Shown: positions 26,362 to 34,422, counted from the stretch's first letter. The stretch is DNA of 64,000 bases from Calditrichota bacterium (GCA_013150955.1 JAADJD010000043.1:110450-174449); one strand, 5' to 3'. Notes: generated by a model from the sequence alone, not told the origin. Program-made: numbers and translations.

Positions 26362-26634
26362 ATGAATGATGCGCGAACAGCTGCGGCCGTCTTGAAGTAC
26401 GATCAGGCAACCGATGTGGCACCTCGCCTGGTGGCCAAAGGATATGGTGAGGTTGCCAAACGAATCATTGAACTGGCAAAATCCCATCAACTTCCCGTGG
26501 TGCAGGATCCACACCTGGTGTCTTTATTGATGAAGCTGGATGTTGATGAATCCATTCCGGTTACCCTGTTTCAGGCCGTGGCAGAAATTTACGCGTTTAT
26601 TATGAATCTGGAGAGGAGGCATGCAGACCGTTAA
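26362..26634 (+). CDS. Stand-alone FlhB C-terminal cytoplasmic domain-like protein (YlqH family)
   Basis: Small relative of the cytoplasmic domain of the flagellar export gate protein FlhB. About 90 residues: AAVLKYDQATDVAPRLVAKG, then HQLPVVQDPHLVSLLMKLDVDESIP and a helical end. The pattern ALkYD...aP.v.AkG...A..I...A....iPv..d..L...L resembles FlhB downstream of its NPTH site. NPTH itself and the membrane part are absent. Homologues occur as single-domain proteins beside flagellar genes. An in-frame ATG at 26347 is also possible; neither start has a strong ribosome site. It overlaps the next lipoprotein gene by 14 bp. Confidence 0.82.
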   Translation: MNDARTAAAVLKYDQATDVAPRLVAKGYGEVAKRIIELAKSHQLPVVQDPHLVSLLMKLDVDESIPVTLFQAVAEIYAFIMNLERRHADR

Positions 26635-27229
26635 GCAGGTAGCTAAACTGGCACTGGTGACGATTTTGTTCTGGATCTGGGGATGTGGGGGAAGCCGTCC
26701 TCTGGCCGAGAATCGAACACCCCTGGGATTGGTGCCATTCGTGGCGGGAAAAACGGTACCCGCGGTGCCGGATCTCAACCGGGAGCTTGTTCAGGCTCTG
26801 GTATCCAGCGGAAGCTTCGATGTTGTGGTGCTGGATCAAAGAGCGCGCTTGCTGGATGCCACTCAGCTGAGCCAGCTTTCCACCAATCAAACCGTAAAAT
26901 TTATTTTAACGGGAAAGTTCCTGGAAGAAGTGGAGCTGGTGGGCAAAGGGAAAAACATTCCCCTGGTGGCTTATCTGCCCCGGAAACAAATTAAGGTAAA
27001 CCTGGAATTCCGCCTGTTTGATGTGGAAAAGAAGGGGTGGAAGGCCATCCGACAGGTTTCGGCAGTGGCTGGAATGCAGGCGGGGGTGCAGGTTACAGCG
27101 TTTGATCCGTCCGACCCGGCGCTGGCGATCACCGCAAAAGAGCGGGTCGTGCTCCGGGAACAGGCATATGCCCGGCTGTTCCAGAAATTCGTCCGCCTGC
27201 TGGAAGAAGAAATGGAAATTAAACGTTAA
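26621..27229 (+). CDS. Lipoprotein with CsgG/FlgT-like middle region
   Basis: 202 residues with a lipoprotein signal; hydrophobic segment followed by WGC at about residue 22. The mature protein runs from AENRTPLGLVPF, LNRELVQALVSSGSFDVVVLDQRARLL to TVKFILTGKFLEEVEL and VNLEFRLFDVEKKGW, a strand-helix order like the curli secretion protein CsgG and flagellar FlgO/FlgT relatives (variable ligand binding near the outer membrane). This resemblance is by pattern only. In a flagellar operon, a role at the outer-membrane ring is plausible. Start ATG has GAGGAGG directly before it and overlaps the FlhB-like gene. Confidence 0.7.
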   Translation: MQTVKQVAKLALVTILFWIWGCGGSRPLAENRTPLGLVPFVAGKTVPAVPDLNRELVQALVSSGSFDVVVLDQRARLLDATQLSQLSTNQTVKFILTGKFLEEVELVGKGKNIPLVAYLPRKQIKVNLEFRLFDVEKKGWKAIRQVSAVAGMQAGVQVTAFDPSDPALAITAKERVVLREQAYARLFQKFVRLLEEEMEIKR

Positions 27230-27236
27230 TTTTCTC

Positions 27237-28148
27237 ATGAATCATCCCGAACCCAAACCCACATTGCTGGATGAGCTGGAAGAAATTTCGGACGTGCCCA
27301 CGTTACCTCACGTGGCCACGCAGCTCATTACGCTACTGGATGATCCCGACGTGTCCTTCAAACGGGTTGCCACCCTGATTGAAGAAGATCCGCCTCTGGT
27401 GGCCAAAATCCTGAAACTGATTAACAGTGGCTACTACCATCTGGCAAAAGAAATCCGCGATGTGAAGCAGGCCATTGTCTATCTGGGTCTGGATGAGATC
27501 CGAAATCTGGTCTTTGCCATGAGCGTGTACAGCACTTTCTACAATGTGAAGCGCAGCGAATACTTTGATTACAGTCAGTTCTGGGTGCATTCGGCCGGTA
27601 CGGCGAAAATGGCGATGGTACTTTCCAAATATCTGAAAATGTCCAGTTACTCATCCACCTATATTGCTGGTCTTTTGCACGATTTTGGCCGCCTGGTGTT
27701 GCAGTTTTTCTTTTCAGAACAATACCAGAAAGTGTTTCAGAAAAGCATGGAAGAAAACGTCCCGTTGATTGTTGCCGAGCGGAATGAACTGGGGTTGACC
27801 CATGCCCAGGTGGGATTCTGGCTGGCGGAACGCTGGGGACTGCCGGAAAGCATTGCCCTGGTCATGTTGAATCATCACGAGGTAACGGAAAAGGATCTGG
27901 AACAAAATCCATTGCTGGCGCTGGTGCATTTTGCCAATACCATTACCAACATATGGGGTGCCACTCTGGAGCCCAATCCCCCTTCCATGGGGTTAGACGA
28001 AGATCCCCTGTGGCTGGAATTCTGCCAGCTTCATCCCGACCTCCGTGCGCTGCCCATGCTGGAAATGCTTCAGGTATTCGACATGCATTTAGAGGAAGCC
28101 GAATCCTTTGTTGAAAAAATGGAACAGATTAAAAAAATAACGGATTGA
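27237..28148 (+). CDS. HDOD domain signalling protein (second paralogue)
   Basis: 303 residues, paralogous to the HDOD protein at 24113. Motifs: DVPTLPHVATQLITLL (~19-34), IEEDPPLVAKILKLINSGYY, DVKQAIVYLGLDEIRNLVFA, FWVHSAGTAKMAMVLSKYL, LLHDFGRLVLQFFF and AQVGFWLAERWGLPESIALV. Having two HDOD proteins flanking cheR/cheY/FlhB-like genes suggests a dedicated signalling module tied to flagella; their ligands are unknown. The ATG at 27237 follows the previous stop by 7 bp; a longer open frame upstream is out-of-family and overlaps the lipoprotein gene, so it is not used. Confidence 0.88.
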   Translation: MNHPEPKPTLLDELEEISDVPTLPHVATQLITLLDDPDVSFKRVATLIEEDPPLVAKILKLINSGYYHLAKEIRDVKQAIVYLGLDEIRNLVFAMSVYSTFYNVKRSEYFDYSQFWVHSAGTAKMAMVLSKYLKMSSYSSTYIAGLLHDFGRLVLQFFFSEQYQKVFQKSMEENVPLIVAERNELGLTHAQVGFWLAERWGLPESIALVMLNHHEVTEKDLEQNPLLALVHFANTITNIWGATLEPNPPSMGLDEDPLWLEFCQLHPDLRALPMLEMLQVFDMHLEEAESFVEKMEQIKKITD

Positions 28149-28151
28149 ACC

Positions 28152-28682
28152 GTGCAACCGCAAATAAAGGCTAAAGATATATTCTGGGCATTGTTTGAGA
28201 CCAATCGCATGATTCAGCGCAAACACAATCGCAATGGCGATGTATTTGATCGCCTGCCAGCCGTCCTCAAAACCATCTTCACCGTGGACGTCTTTTCCAT
28301 CTTTCAATTCGATTATGAAAAACGGCGCCTGCGTTTACGCTTCCTGTATGGTCAGCCATCCAATTTGCTGGATGCGGTCAATTTTCAACTGGGAAAAGGC
28401 GCGGTTCGCTGGGTTATTGATCGCCATAAGGCGCTGTTAATTCCCGATGCCCAGCGTCGTCCACTCCCCCAACGCTCGCAAAAAGTGGTTAATTCTTTCC
28501 TGGGGGTGCCGATTATTGTGAATGGTTACTTGATAGGAGCCGTCATTATCGGGAGCTTTGCTCCCAATAGCTATGACAAACGGGATCAGGCAGTACTGGA
28601 ATTATTTGGAAGTTTGATTGGATCGTTATTGCTGAAAAATCAATGGATTGAAGATAAAATCAAAATGGAAATCCGCATTTAA
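28152..28682 (+). CDS. GAF domain protein
   Basis: A 176-residue protein that is essentially one GAF sensor domain, with no output domain. Features: ALFETNRMIQRKHNRNGDVF helix, FDRLPAVLKTIFTVDVFSIF, LGKGAVRWVIDRHKALLIPDA, and VVNSFLGVPIIVNGYLIGAV...IIGSF (the GVPI...G.ig.i signature). The ligand is unknown; GAF domains bind cyclic nucleotides, haem or other small molecules. The start is a GTG three bases after the HDOD stop codon. Position between HDOD and flgF suggests it modulates flagellar assembly or function. Confidence 0.82.
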   Translation: MQPQIKAKDIFWALFETNRMIQRKHNRNGDVFDRLPAVLKTIFTVDVFSIFQFDYEKRRLRLRFLYGQPSNLLDAVNFQLGKGAVRWVIDRHKALLIPDAQRRPLPQRSQKVVNSFLGVPIIVNGYLIGAVIIGSFAPNSYDKRDQAVLELFGSLIGSLLLKNQWIEDKIKMEIRI

Positions 28683-28694
28683 AGGGAATGGCTC

Positions 28695-29411
28695 ATGATC
28701 AAAGGATTGTTCATTAACAAGGCAGGGATGCTTCCTCAACAACGTCGCCTCGAAATCGCCGCAAACAATCTTGCCAATAGCAACACCATCGGGTTCAAGA
28801 AAGAAAAGATTTACTTTCGGCAACTGATTCAGGAGGTACTGGATCCCGGTAACGACGAAAACCGCATGCCGGGGGTAACCGAAACCGATTTTTCCGAAGG
28901 CGTGCTGAAACAAACCAACAATCCCCTGGATGTAGCCATTGTGGGCGAAGGATTTTTTGTGATTGAAACCGATGAGGGAGAATTGTACACCCGAAATGGC
29001 AATTTCACCCTGGATGCCGATGGGCGCCTGATCACCCAGAACGGTTATCCGGTGGCGACCGATGGTGGCGAGATGCAATTGATTGGTCAATCGGTACAGA
29101 TCACCGAGCACGGGGAAATCGTGATGGATGGCCAGATCGTGGGACGTTTGCGCATTGTGACGTTTGACGATCCCCGGTTGCTGCAGCGTGTCCAGAGTAC
29201 CTACTTTGCCGCTGGTGAGGCCACACCAATCGAATTGACCGAAAACGAGATCAATTTGCGAACTGGGTATCTGGAAACCAGCAATGTGAATCCGCTGGAT
29301 GAACTGCTGGAGATGATCGAGGTCAATCGATTGTACGAACTGGGACAAAAATCCATTAAAGCACAGGACGAAACCTTAGAAAAATTAATCAATCAGGCAG
29401 GACGCTTATAA
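28695..29411 (+). CDS. flgF: Flagellar basal-body rod protein FlgF
   Basis: Proximal rod subunit of the flagellum. 238 residues. The N-terminal rod motif is present (MLPQQRRLEIAANNLANSNT, with IGFKKE following), the central LDVAIVGEGFFVIETDEGELYTRNGNF-type region appears in pieces, and the C-terminal motif LETSNVNPLDELLEMIEVN closes it. It is distinguished from FlgG by its shorter length and position as the first of the pair. Start follows AAAGGGAATGG. Co-directional with flgG 20 bp downstream. Confidence 0.9.
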   Translation: MIKGLFINKAGMLPQQRRLEIAANNLANSNTIGFKKEKIYFRQLIQEVLDPGNDENRMPGVTETDFSEGVLKQTNNPLDVAIVGEGFFVIETDEGELYTRNGNFTLDADGRLITQNGYPVATDGGEMQLIGQSVQITEHGEIVMDGQIVGRLRIVTFDDPRLLQRVQSTYFAAGEATPIELTENEINLRTGYLETSNVNPLDELLEMIEVNRLYELGQKSIKAQDETLEKLINQAGRL

Positions 29412-29431
29412 TTTGAACAGGAGGTTCAACC

Positions 29432-30217
29432 ATGGATAAGGTGTTGCAGATTGCCGCTTCCGGCATGCAAGCCCAGAAGCTGTATATTGATGTTATTGCC
29501 AACAACCTCGCCAATGTGAACACCACCGGCTACAAGAAAATGGATCTGCAGTTTCAGGATTTGCTGTACGAGACCATTCGAGAAGCCGGTGAGCCCACCA
29601 ACGGTCTCTTCCGCCGACCTACCAGCCTGGAGCTGGGCAATGGTGTTCGGGTGGTGGCCACGCAGCGCAGCTTTCAGCAGGGGCTGATCACCGAAACGGG
29701 TAATCCGCTGGACATTGCCATCCAGGGCGATGGTTTTCTGGTGGTGCGTTTACCCGACGGACGTAATGCCTACACACGGGATGGTAGCCTGAAAATCACT
29801 GCCGATGGTACCCTGGTCACCGCCGATGGCTACATTGTGGAGCCCGAGATTACCATTCCCGAAGACGCTCAGCAAATCACTATCCGTCCGGATGGACAGG
29901 TTGAAGTGCTGGTGGTAGGCGAAAAAGAGCCCATTCCGCTTGGCCAGATCGAGCTGGCTCGATTCATCAATCCCGCCGGTTTGAAGAGCCTGGGACGCAA
30001 TTTGTTTGAGGAAACGGTGGCTTCGGGTACCCCATACATTGGTCTGCCCGGAGAAGAAGGGCTGGGCGAATTGCATCAGGGATTTCTGGAGACCTCCAAC
30101 GTGGATGTGGTGGAGCAGATGGTGCAGATGATCGAGGCCCAGCGCGCGTACGAAATCAATTCCAAGGCTATTAAGACCGCCGAAGATATGTATCGGGTGG
30201 AAAATCGCCTGAGATAA
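29432..30217 (+). CDS. flgG: Flagellar distal rod protein FlgG
   Basis: Main distal-rod subunit. 261 residues, essentially the usual length. Motifs: AASGMQAQKLYIDVIANNLANVNTTGYKK region in separate pieces (ANNLANVNTTGYKKMDLQFQ), PLDIAIQGDGFLVVRLPDG, YTRDGSLKI, ADGYIVEPEITIPEDA, and the C-terminal GFLETSNVDVVEQMVQMIEA then YEINSKAIKTAE. AGGAGG stands before the ATG. The order flgF-flgG-flgA-flgH-flgI is a well-known arrangement. Confidence 0.96.
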   Translation: MDKVLQIAASGMQAQKLYIDVIANNLANVNTTGYKKMDLQFQDLLYETIREAGEPTNGLFRRPTSLELGNGVRVVATQRSFQQGLITETGNPLDIAIQGDGFLVVRLPDGRNAYTRDGSLKITADGTLVTADGYIVEPEITIPEDAQQITIRPDGQVEVLVVGEKEPIPLGQIELARFINPAGLKSLGRNLFEETVASGTPYIGLPGEEGLGELHQGFLETSNVDVVEQMVQMIEAQRAYEINSKAIKTAEDMYRVENRLR

Positions 30218-30233
30218 GCCAGGTAATCGTGCC

Positions 30234-30950
30234 ATGATGCCCCGTTGGAATCACATGATGTGGGGAATTTTCCCACTGCTTGTCCTGGTTGGTTCGCTGT
30301 TGGCCCGGCAGCCGGTGATTTCCGTGCCGCAGCAGCAGGAGAAGATCCGCCAGCTGGTGAAGCAACTGTACCGGGGACAGGCCATTCGGGTAGAGGTGGA
30401 ATTCATCGGCCCGCTGCGCCCCTGGCATGTGGAACCTGGTGTGGATTCCCTGAGTGCAGCCTATCGCCATCGCCGATTGCCCCGGGGCTACGCAGTGTTT
30501 GTCCTGAGAGCCCATCGGAAGGGTCAAATCGTTCGCACGCGTACGGTCGCCGTTCAGGTGCGTCCGGTGCATGCGGTTTTCCGTTTGAAACGCTCTGTGA
30601 AAAAGGGGGAACGCATCTGGCCGCAAGATGTGGTGGTGGATACAGTGGAAACGTCCGGGATAAAAGGAACCCTACTTTCTCAGCTGACCGCTGGTGATTC
30701 CCTGTACGCCAGGCGCTTTTTAAAAGCGGGAACCATTCTGACCCGCGAGGATGTGCACCCGGCCTATCTGGTGCGGGTGGGGGAGATGGCAACGGTGTTA
30801 TTGCAGCGGAGTACCCTTCGCATTCAGATGACCATGAAAGCCCTTCAGAATGGATCGAAGGGAGATCGGGTCTGGTTTATGCATCCGCAGACCCGCAAAC
30901 GCATAAAAGGCCAGGTGGTGGATCGATCTCTGGCCATTGTGGTGCCATAA
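30234..30950 (+). CDS. flgA: FlgA, flagellar P-ring chaperone
   Basis: Periplasmic chaperone for assembly of the FlgI P-ring. 238 residues with a signal peptide (hydrophobic segment ~9-24, cleavage near LLARQ), an N-terminal domain and a C-terminal SAF domain. The latter shows VHAVFRLKRSVKKGERIWPQ, KAGTILTREDVHP, VRVGEMATVLLQRSTLRIQM and GDRVWFMHPQTRKRIKGQVV, the pattern usual for FlgA. Position between flgG and flgH supports the call. Confidence 0.9.
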   Translation: MMPRWNHMMWGIFPLLVLVGSLLARQPVISVPQQQEKIRQLVKQLYRGQAIRVEVEFIGPLRPWHVEPGVDSLSAAYRHRRLPRGYAVFVLRAHRKGQIVRTRTVAVQVRPVHAVFRLKRSVKKGERIWPQDVVVDTVETSGIKGTLLSQLTAGDSLYARRFLKAGTILTREDVHPAYLVRVGEMATVLLQRSTLRIQMTMKALQNGSKGDRVWFMHPQTRKRIKGQVVDRSLAIVVP

Positions 30951-30969
30951 AAACACAAGGAGATGCGCC

Positions 30970-31551
30970 ATGAAATGTCGAACCATCGTTGGGGGAATGT
31001 TGCTGGGGTGGATGATTGCCTCAACGGCGCTGGCGCAGGATATGGGCAAAAGTGTAAGCCTGTTTGCCGATATTAAAGCCGATCGTATTGGAAAAGGCAT
31101 TACCGTACTGGTCATGGAGTTTTCCCAGGCCAGTAACGATGCCCGCACAGAGACCCGGAAAAGTAGCGACCACGGCATCAAATTTACTGAAGGCAGTGGA
31201 TTGTTGAAATTTTTCCCGGAAATTGGGGTGTCGGGGAAGCTGCAAAACGATTTTCGAGGAGATGCCCGTACCACCAAGCGCGGGGTGTTGAAAACCAAGA
31301 TTGCCGCCCGCATTGTGGGGGTGAACGAGGCCGGCGATTACATCATTGAGGGCAAGCGGGTCATTGAAATCAACAACGAAAAAGAAATTTACATCCTGAC
31401 CGGTGCCGTACGCCCCGAAGACATCATGGCCGATAACACGGTCTATTCTTACAATATTTACGATGCGCGCATCGTGTACAAAGGCAAGGGAGAAGTTTCC
31501 CGTGCCCAGCGGGCGGGCATTCTGACCCGATTGTTACAATGGATCTTTTAA
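30970..31551 (+). CDS. flgH: FlgH, flagellar L-ring protein, without a lipobox
   Basis: Subunit of the outer-membrane L-ring. 193 residues, shorter than E. coli FlgH (232). The body carries the family signatures: SLFADIKADRIGKGITVLVM (the dR...GD.ltv region), EASNDARTETRKS-like segment, ARIVGVNEAGDYIIEGKRVI and GAVRPEDIMADNTVYSYNIY. Unlike most FlgH proteins it lacks a lipobox: the signal peptide ends in STALAQ, with no cysteine near the cleavage site. The usual N-terminal linker of mature FlgH also appears missing. A separate small lipoprotein gene lies after flgI. Start ATG is chosen after AAGGAGATG. Confidence 0.92.
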   Translation: MKCRTIVGGMLLGWMIASTALAQDMGKSVSLFADIKADRIGKGITVLVMEFSQASNDARTETRKSSDHGIKFTEGSGLLKFFPEIGVSGKLQNDFRGDARTTKRGVLKTKIAARIVGVNEAGDYIIEGKRVIEINNEKEIYILTGAVRPEDIMADNTVYSYNIYDARIVYKGKGEVSRAQRAGILTRLLQWIF

Positions 31552-31568
31552 CAGCAGGGGAATCACTC

Positions 31569-32669
31569 ATGAAGCGCTGGCAAATCATGGCTTTCATGCT
31601 CTTAATGGCGAGTGCCCTTCTGGCGCAGGTGCGGGTGAAGGATCTGGCCCGATTGCAGGGCATTGAGAGCGAACAAATTGTGGGATATGGTCTGGTCACC
31701 GGATTAAACGGTACGGGGGATACCCGTCGGGTGGCGTTTACCATTCAATCCGTGTTAAACATGTTGCAGCGGTTCGGGTTGAATGTCCCCCGGCAATACA
31801 TTCGGATGCGCAATGTGGCCGCCGTGATGGTAACGGCCGAGGTGCCGTCTTACGTGCAGAAAGGGGATCGGCTAACGGTTACGGTTTCGTCCATTGGAGA
31901 TGCCCGCAGCCTGGAAGGGGGCGTTTTACTGATGACCCCGCTGGTCAATAGTCAGGGCGAGGTTGTTGCCATGGCTCAGGGCGCCCTGTCTGTGGGCGGA
32001 TTTTCGGTGCCCACTACCGGTGGGGGCGGAGTGCGGCAAAATCATACGCTCACCGGTCGGATTCCCAATGGTGCGGTGGTTCAAGTTTCCAAAAATGGAG
32101 CATTTGCCCTGGGCGATACGTTACAACTTTCTCTTAAAGATAAGGATTTAACCACCGCTCAGCGGGTGGCTGAGGCCATAAATCAACGGTTTGGGGAAGG
32201 TACGGCACGACCGGTGAATCCCTACACCGTTCAGGTGGTGGTACCCGGGGATTACCGGGATGTGGAAACGCGTTTCTCTTTCCTGTCCGAAGTTGAACAA
32301 CTGGAAGTGGTACCGGATGTACCTGCACGGGTGGTGATTAACGAGCGCACGGGAACGGTGGTGGTGGGTGGAAATGTGAAGATTCTGCCCGCGGCGGTGG
32401 CTCACGGGAATTTGAGTGTGGAAATTCGTTCGGAGCCGATCATTTCGCAACCGGCGCCGTTTTCTCAGGGACAAACGGTGGTTTTGCCCAACACCCAGGC
32501 CACGGTTTACCAGGATGAGGGCCGAATGGTGACCATCGAGAATGCCACCACCGTTCAGGAGGTGACCCAGGCACTGAATTCCCTGGGCGTCATGCCGCGG
32601 GATATTATTGCCATTCTGCAGGCACTCAAGGCCGTGGGAGCGTTACAGGCCGAGTTAATTGTAATGTGA
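31569..32669 (+). CDS. flgI: FlgI, flagellar P-ring protein
   Basis: Forms the periplasmic P-ring around the rod. 366 residues, the usual size. A signal peptide (LLMASALLAQ) precedes VRVKDLARLQGIESEQIVGY; then GLVTGLNGTGDTRR, VMVTAEVPSYVQKGDRL, VSSIGDARSLEGGVLLMTPL, QGALSVGGF, NERTGTVVVGGNVKI and a C-terminal LNSLGVMPRDIIAILQALKAVGALQAEL stretch in pieces, all FlgI hallmarks. ATG 31569 is chosen rather than a TTG/ATG upstream inside flgH because the signal peptide begins here and AGGGG precedes it. Confidence 0.96.
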   Translation: MKRWQIMAFMLLMASALLAQVRVKDLARLQGIESEQIVGYGLVTGLNGTGDTRRVAFTIQSVLNMLQRFGLNVPRQYIRMRNVAAVMVTAEVPSYVQKGDRLTVTVSSIGDARSLEGGVLLMTPLVNSQGEVVAMAQGALSVGGFSVPTTGGGGVRQNHTLTGRIPNGAVVQVSKNGAFALGDTLQLSLKDKDLTTAQRVAEAINQRFGEGTARPVNPYTVQVVVPGDYRDVETRFSFLSEVEQLEVVPDVPARVVINERTGTVVVGGNVKILPAAVAHGNLSVEIRSEPIISQPAPFSQGQTVVLPNTQATVYQDEGRMVTIENATTVQEVTQALNSLGVMPRDIIAILQALKAVGALQAELIVM

Positions 32670-32862
32670 GAGAGTTCATGCGGATGTTTTTTCCGCAGAT
32701 AAAATCGTAAAGAATCGGGATTCGCCGCCGAAGCTAAACAAATAAGAGGAGCAGGCACAATTCGGGAGGGCCATCGCTTGCAAATGATCGCAGATCGAAA
32801 GCGGAGGGGTACCATGTGTGGGGGTTGGTTAACGGTACCCAAATGTGCAAAGGGGGATCAAC
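32670..32862. other. Short gap between flgI and the mini-lipoprotein
   Basis: 193 bp. No hairpin with a T-tail; no gene. An open frame from 32778 runs over the lipoprotein gene in another frame and is not supported. Confidence 0.45.
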
Positions 32863-33081
32863 ATGCGTTGGTTATGGCTGATACTGCTCTTGTGGTTGGC
32901 CTGCTCTGCTCCCATCGAGCCCATTCACATGGAACGCATCAACTATTCTTCCATGAAGGGAGAACCCGGGGAGTTTCCCAATGGGGAATGGCCCCAGGAG
33001 TTTCCGCGGGGAAGTTACCCGGGGCAGGGAGGATACCACAGTATGAGCAGAAGCGATGTCACCGATGTTTATTCACACTAA
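32863..33081 (+). CDS. Mini-lipoprotein between flgI and flgJ, unknown function
   Basis: Only 72 residues. MRWLWLILLLWLACSAP gives a clear lipoprotein signal with the lipobox cysteine at residue 14 or so, leaving a ~58-residue mature peptide rich in Gly, Pro, Glu, Ser and Tyr and probably unstructured. ATG 32863 has AGGGGGAT in front. No family recognised. Its position inside the P/L-ring part of the operon and the absence of a lipobox in FlgH make it a candidate membrane anchor or accessory of the L-ring (inference). It could also be a fast-evolving lipoprotein with no direct flagellar role. Confidence 0.65.
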   Translation: MRWLWLILLLWLACSAPIEPIHMERINYSSMKGEPGEFPNGEWPQEFPRGSYPGQGGYHSMSRSDVTDVYSH

Positions 33082-33108
33082 ACCGATCGGTTGCATGAGG
33101 GAAGGTGC

Positions 33109-33903
33109 ATGAGCGATCTGGAGCTGAAGCTGAAAATATTGTCTTCCCGCGCGGTAATGGAGCAGCAATTGCAGCGTGCCCGGCAGTCGGCCAATCGCTC
33201 GGAAAAAGAATTGCGGGAAGCCAGCGAGGATTTTGAGGCGCTGTTCGTGCATTTTTTGCTTCGCAACATGCGGCGCACGGTGATGAAGTCTGGATTGCTG
33301 GATACCGGTCTCCAGGGCGATGTCATGCAGGCGCTGTTCGATCAGGAGCTGTCTCGCCAGATTGCTCGTTCCACCCGCCTGGGCATTGCGGAAATGGTGC
33401 AGCAACAGCTGCAACGGGCATTGTCCGGGGATGGAGAAAATCAATCGTTAATCCCGTCTGTGGACAGATTGCTTCAGAGTAGTCCGGCGATTGGGACGCC
33501 TCCCGTCCACCGATTGCGGCCCTTTGAGCCAATCATCGAGAAAGCTGCACGGACGCACAATCTGAATGCCAATTTGATCCGTTCCGTGATTCTGGCCGAA
33601 TCTTCGGGCAATCCCCGTGCGGTATCGCCCAAAGGGGCCAAGGGGCTCATGCAGTTGATGGATGCTACCGCCCGTGAGCTGGGGGTTCGCAATCCGTTTG
33701 ACCCGGAGGAAAACATTCTTGCTGGCAGCGCCTATCTGGCCCGGATGTTAGCCCGTTTTGGTGGCGATTTAACCCTGGCACTGGCAGCGTACAACGCCGG
33801 CCCGACGGCTGTCGAAAAATATGATGGCATCCCACCCTTTACCGAAACCCGTCTGTATATCCGCAAAGTGCTGTCCTTTTTGCGCCATCTCGATGGCCGG
33901 TGA
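33109..33903 (+). CDS. flgJ: FlgJ-like rod-binding protein fused to a lytic transglycosylase domain
   Basis: Rod assembly cap/binding protein with a peptidoglycan-cleaving domain, so the rod can pass the wall. 264 residues. Residues ~35-105 match the FlgJ N-terminal domain (DFEALFVHFLLRNMRRTV, LFDQELSRQIARSTRLGIAE). Residues ~139-262 are a lysozyme-like SLT/GH23 domain: NLNANLIRSVILAESSGNPR with catalytic Glu164, AVSPKGAKGLMQLMDATA, and LALAAYNAGPTAVEKYDGIP. Enterobacterial FlgJ instead has a GH73 glucosaminidase-type domain. ATG 33109 follows GAGGGAAGG. It closes the operon; no terminator with T-tail is evident before the repeats. Confidence 0.9.
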   Translation: MSDLELKLKILSSRAVMEQQLQRARQSANRSEKELREASEDFEALFVHFLLRNMRRTVMKSGLLDTGLQGDVMQALFDQELSRQIARSTRLGIAEMVQQQLQRALSGDGENQSLIPSVDRLLQSSPAIGTPPVHRLRPFEPIIEKAARTHNLNANLIRSVILAESSGNPRAVSPKGAKGLMQLMDATARELGVRNPFDPEENILAGSAYLARMLARFGGDLTLALAAYNAGPTAVEKYDGIPPFTETRLYIRKVLSFLRHLDGR

Positions 33904-33984
33904 ATCCGGTCGAAACAGGGACATTGCCCTCATCCTCTTTCGAATGGTGGATTTGCAGTACTGCTGACAAGGTGGGCATGTTCA

Positions 33985-34314
33985 CCCAGATTATGCATTA
34001 GAACCACGCATTACACGAATGAACACAAATAAACCCAAATTATGCACTAAACTGCGAATTACACGAATGAAACCAAAAAATATCTACAAAATCGCGAACA
34101 AACCCCGGAACACATTTTCATCCAGACATAATCCAATGTATTTTATTGGTTTTATTTGTGTTAATTCGTGTAATTCGTAGGCTATTGCTTAATCTGGGAT
34201 AATAAAATGCACTGGATTCTACCTGGATGAAAATGTTTTCCCGGATATACTCACTAATTTGTTGATTTTTTTGAATTCATTCGCGTGATTCGCGGTTTAG
34301 TGCATTATTTGGAT
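33985..34314 (-). repeat. 166-bp MITE-like element, copy 6 outer (reverse, interrupted)
   Basis: Left part 33985-34032 (CCCAGATTATGCATTAG ... AACACAAATAA) and right part 34203-34314 (TAAAATGCACTGG ... GCATTATTTGGAT) are the two pieces of one reverse copy. Removing 34033-34202 joins them into a 160-bp element that aligns with copy 5 across the junction (AATAATAAAATGCACT). Confidence 0.85.
34033..34198 (+). repeat. 166-bp MITE-like element, copy 6 inner (forward, nested insertion)
   Basis: Exactly 166 bp, ACCCAAATTATGCACT to GCTTAATCTGGG, with ATAA on both sides (34029-34032 and 34199-34202). It splits the outer reverse copy. Confidence 0.9.
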
Positions 34315-34363
34315 TGATTTTTGTTCAATCAGGTCATTCATGGCCAAAAGCATCATCCGGGAT

Positions 34364-34406
34364 AAAACCGCGGCAAAGGAAGCAGGGGATATTTCCTTTA
34401 CCGCGG
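34364..34406 (-). terminator. Terminator of the 912-aa secreted protein gene
   Basis: On the minus strand: CCGCGGTAAAGGA pairs with TCCTTTGCCGCGG, followed by TTTTATC. It is 17 bp past the stop codon. Confidence 0.8.
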
Positions 34407-34422
34407 CTGTGGGGATGGTGAC

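Larger units (their letters stand above)
33904..34422. other. Intergenic region downstream of flgJ, mostly nested repeats
   Basis: Contains a 166-bp element inserted into another copy (listed separately) and a minus-strand terminator at the right edge. The ~80 bp directly after flgJ hold only a weak GGGACATTGCCC inverted repeat. Confidence 0.6.
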
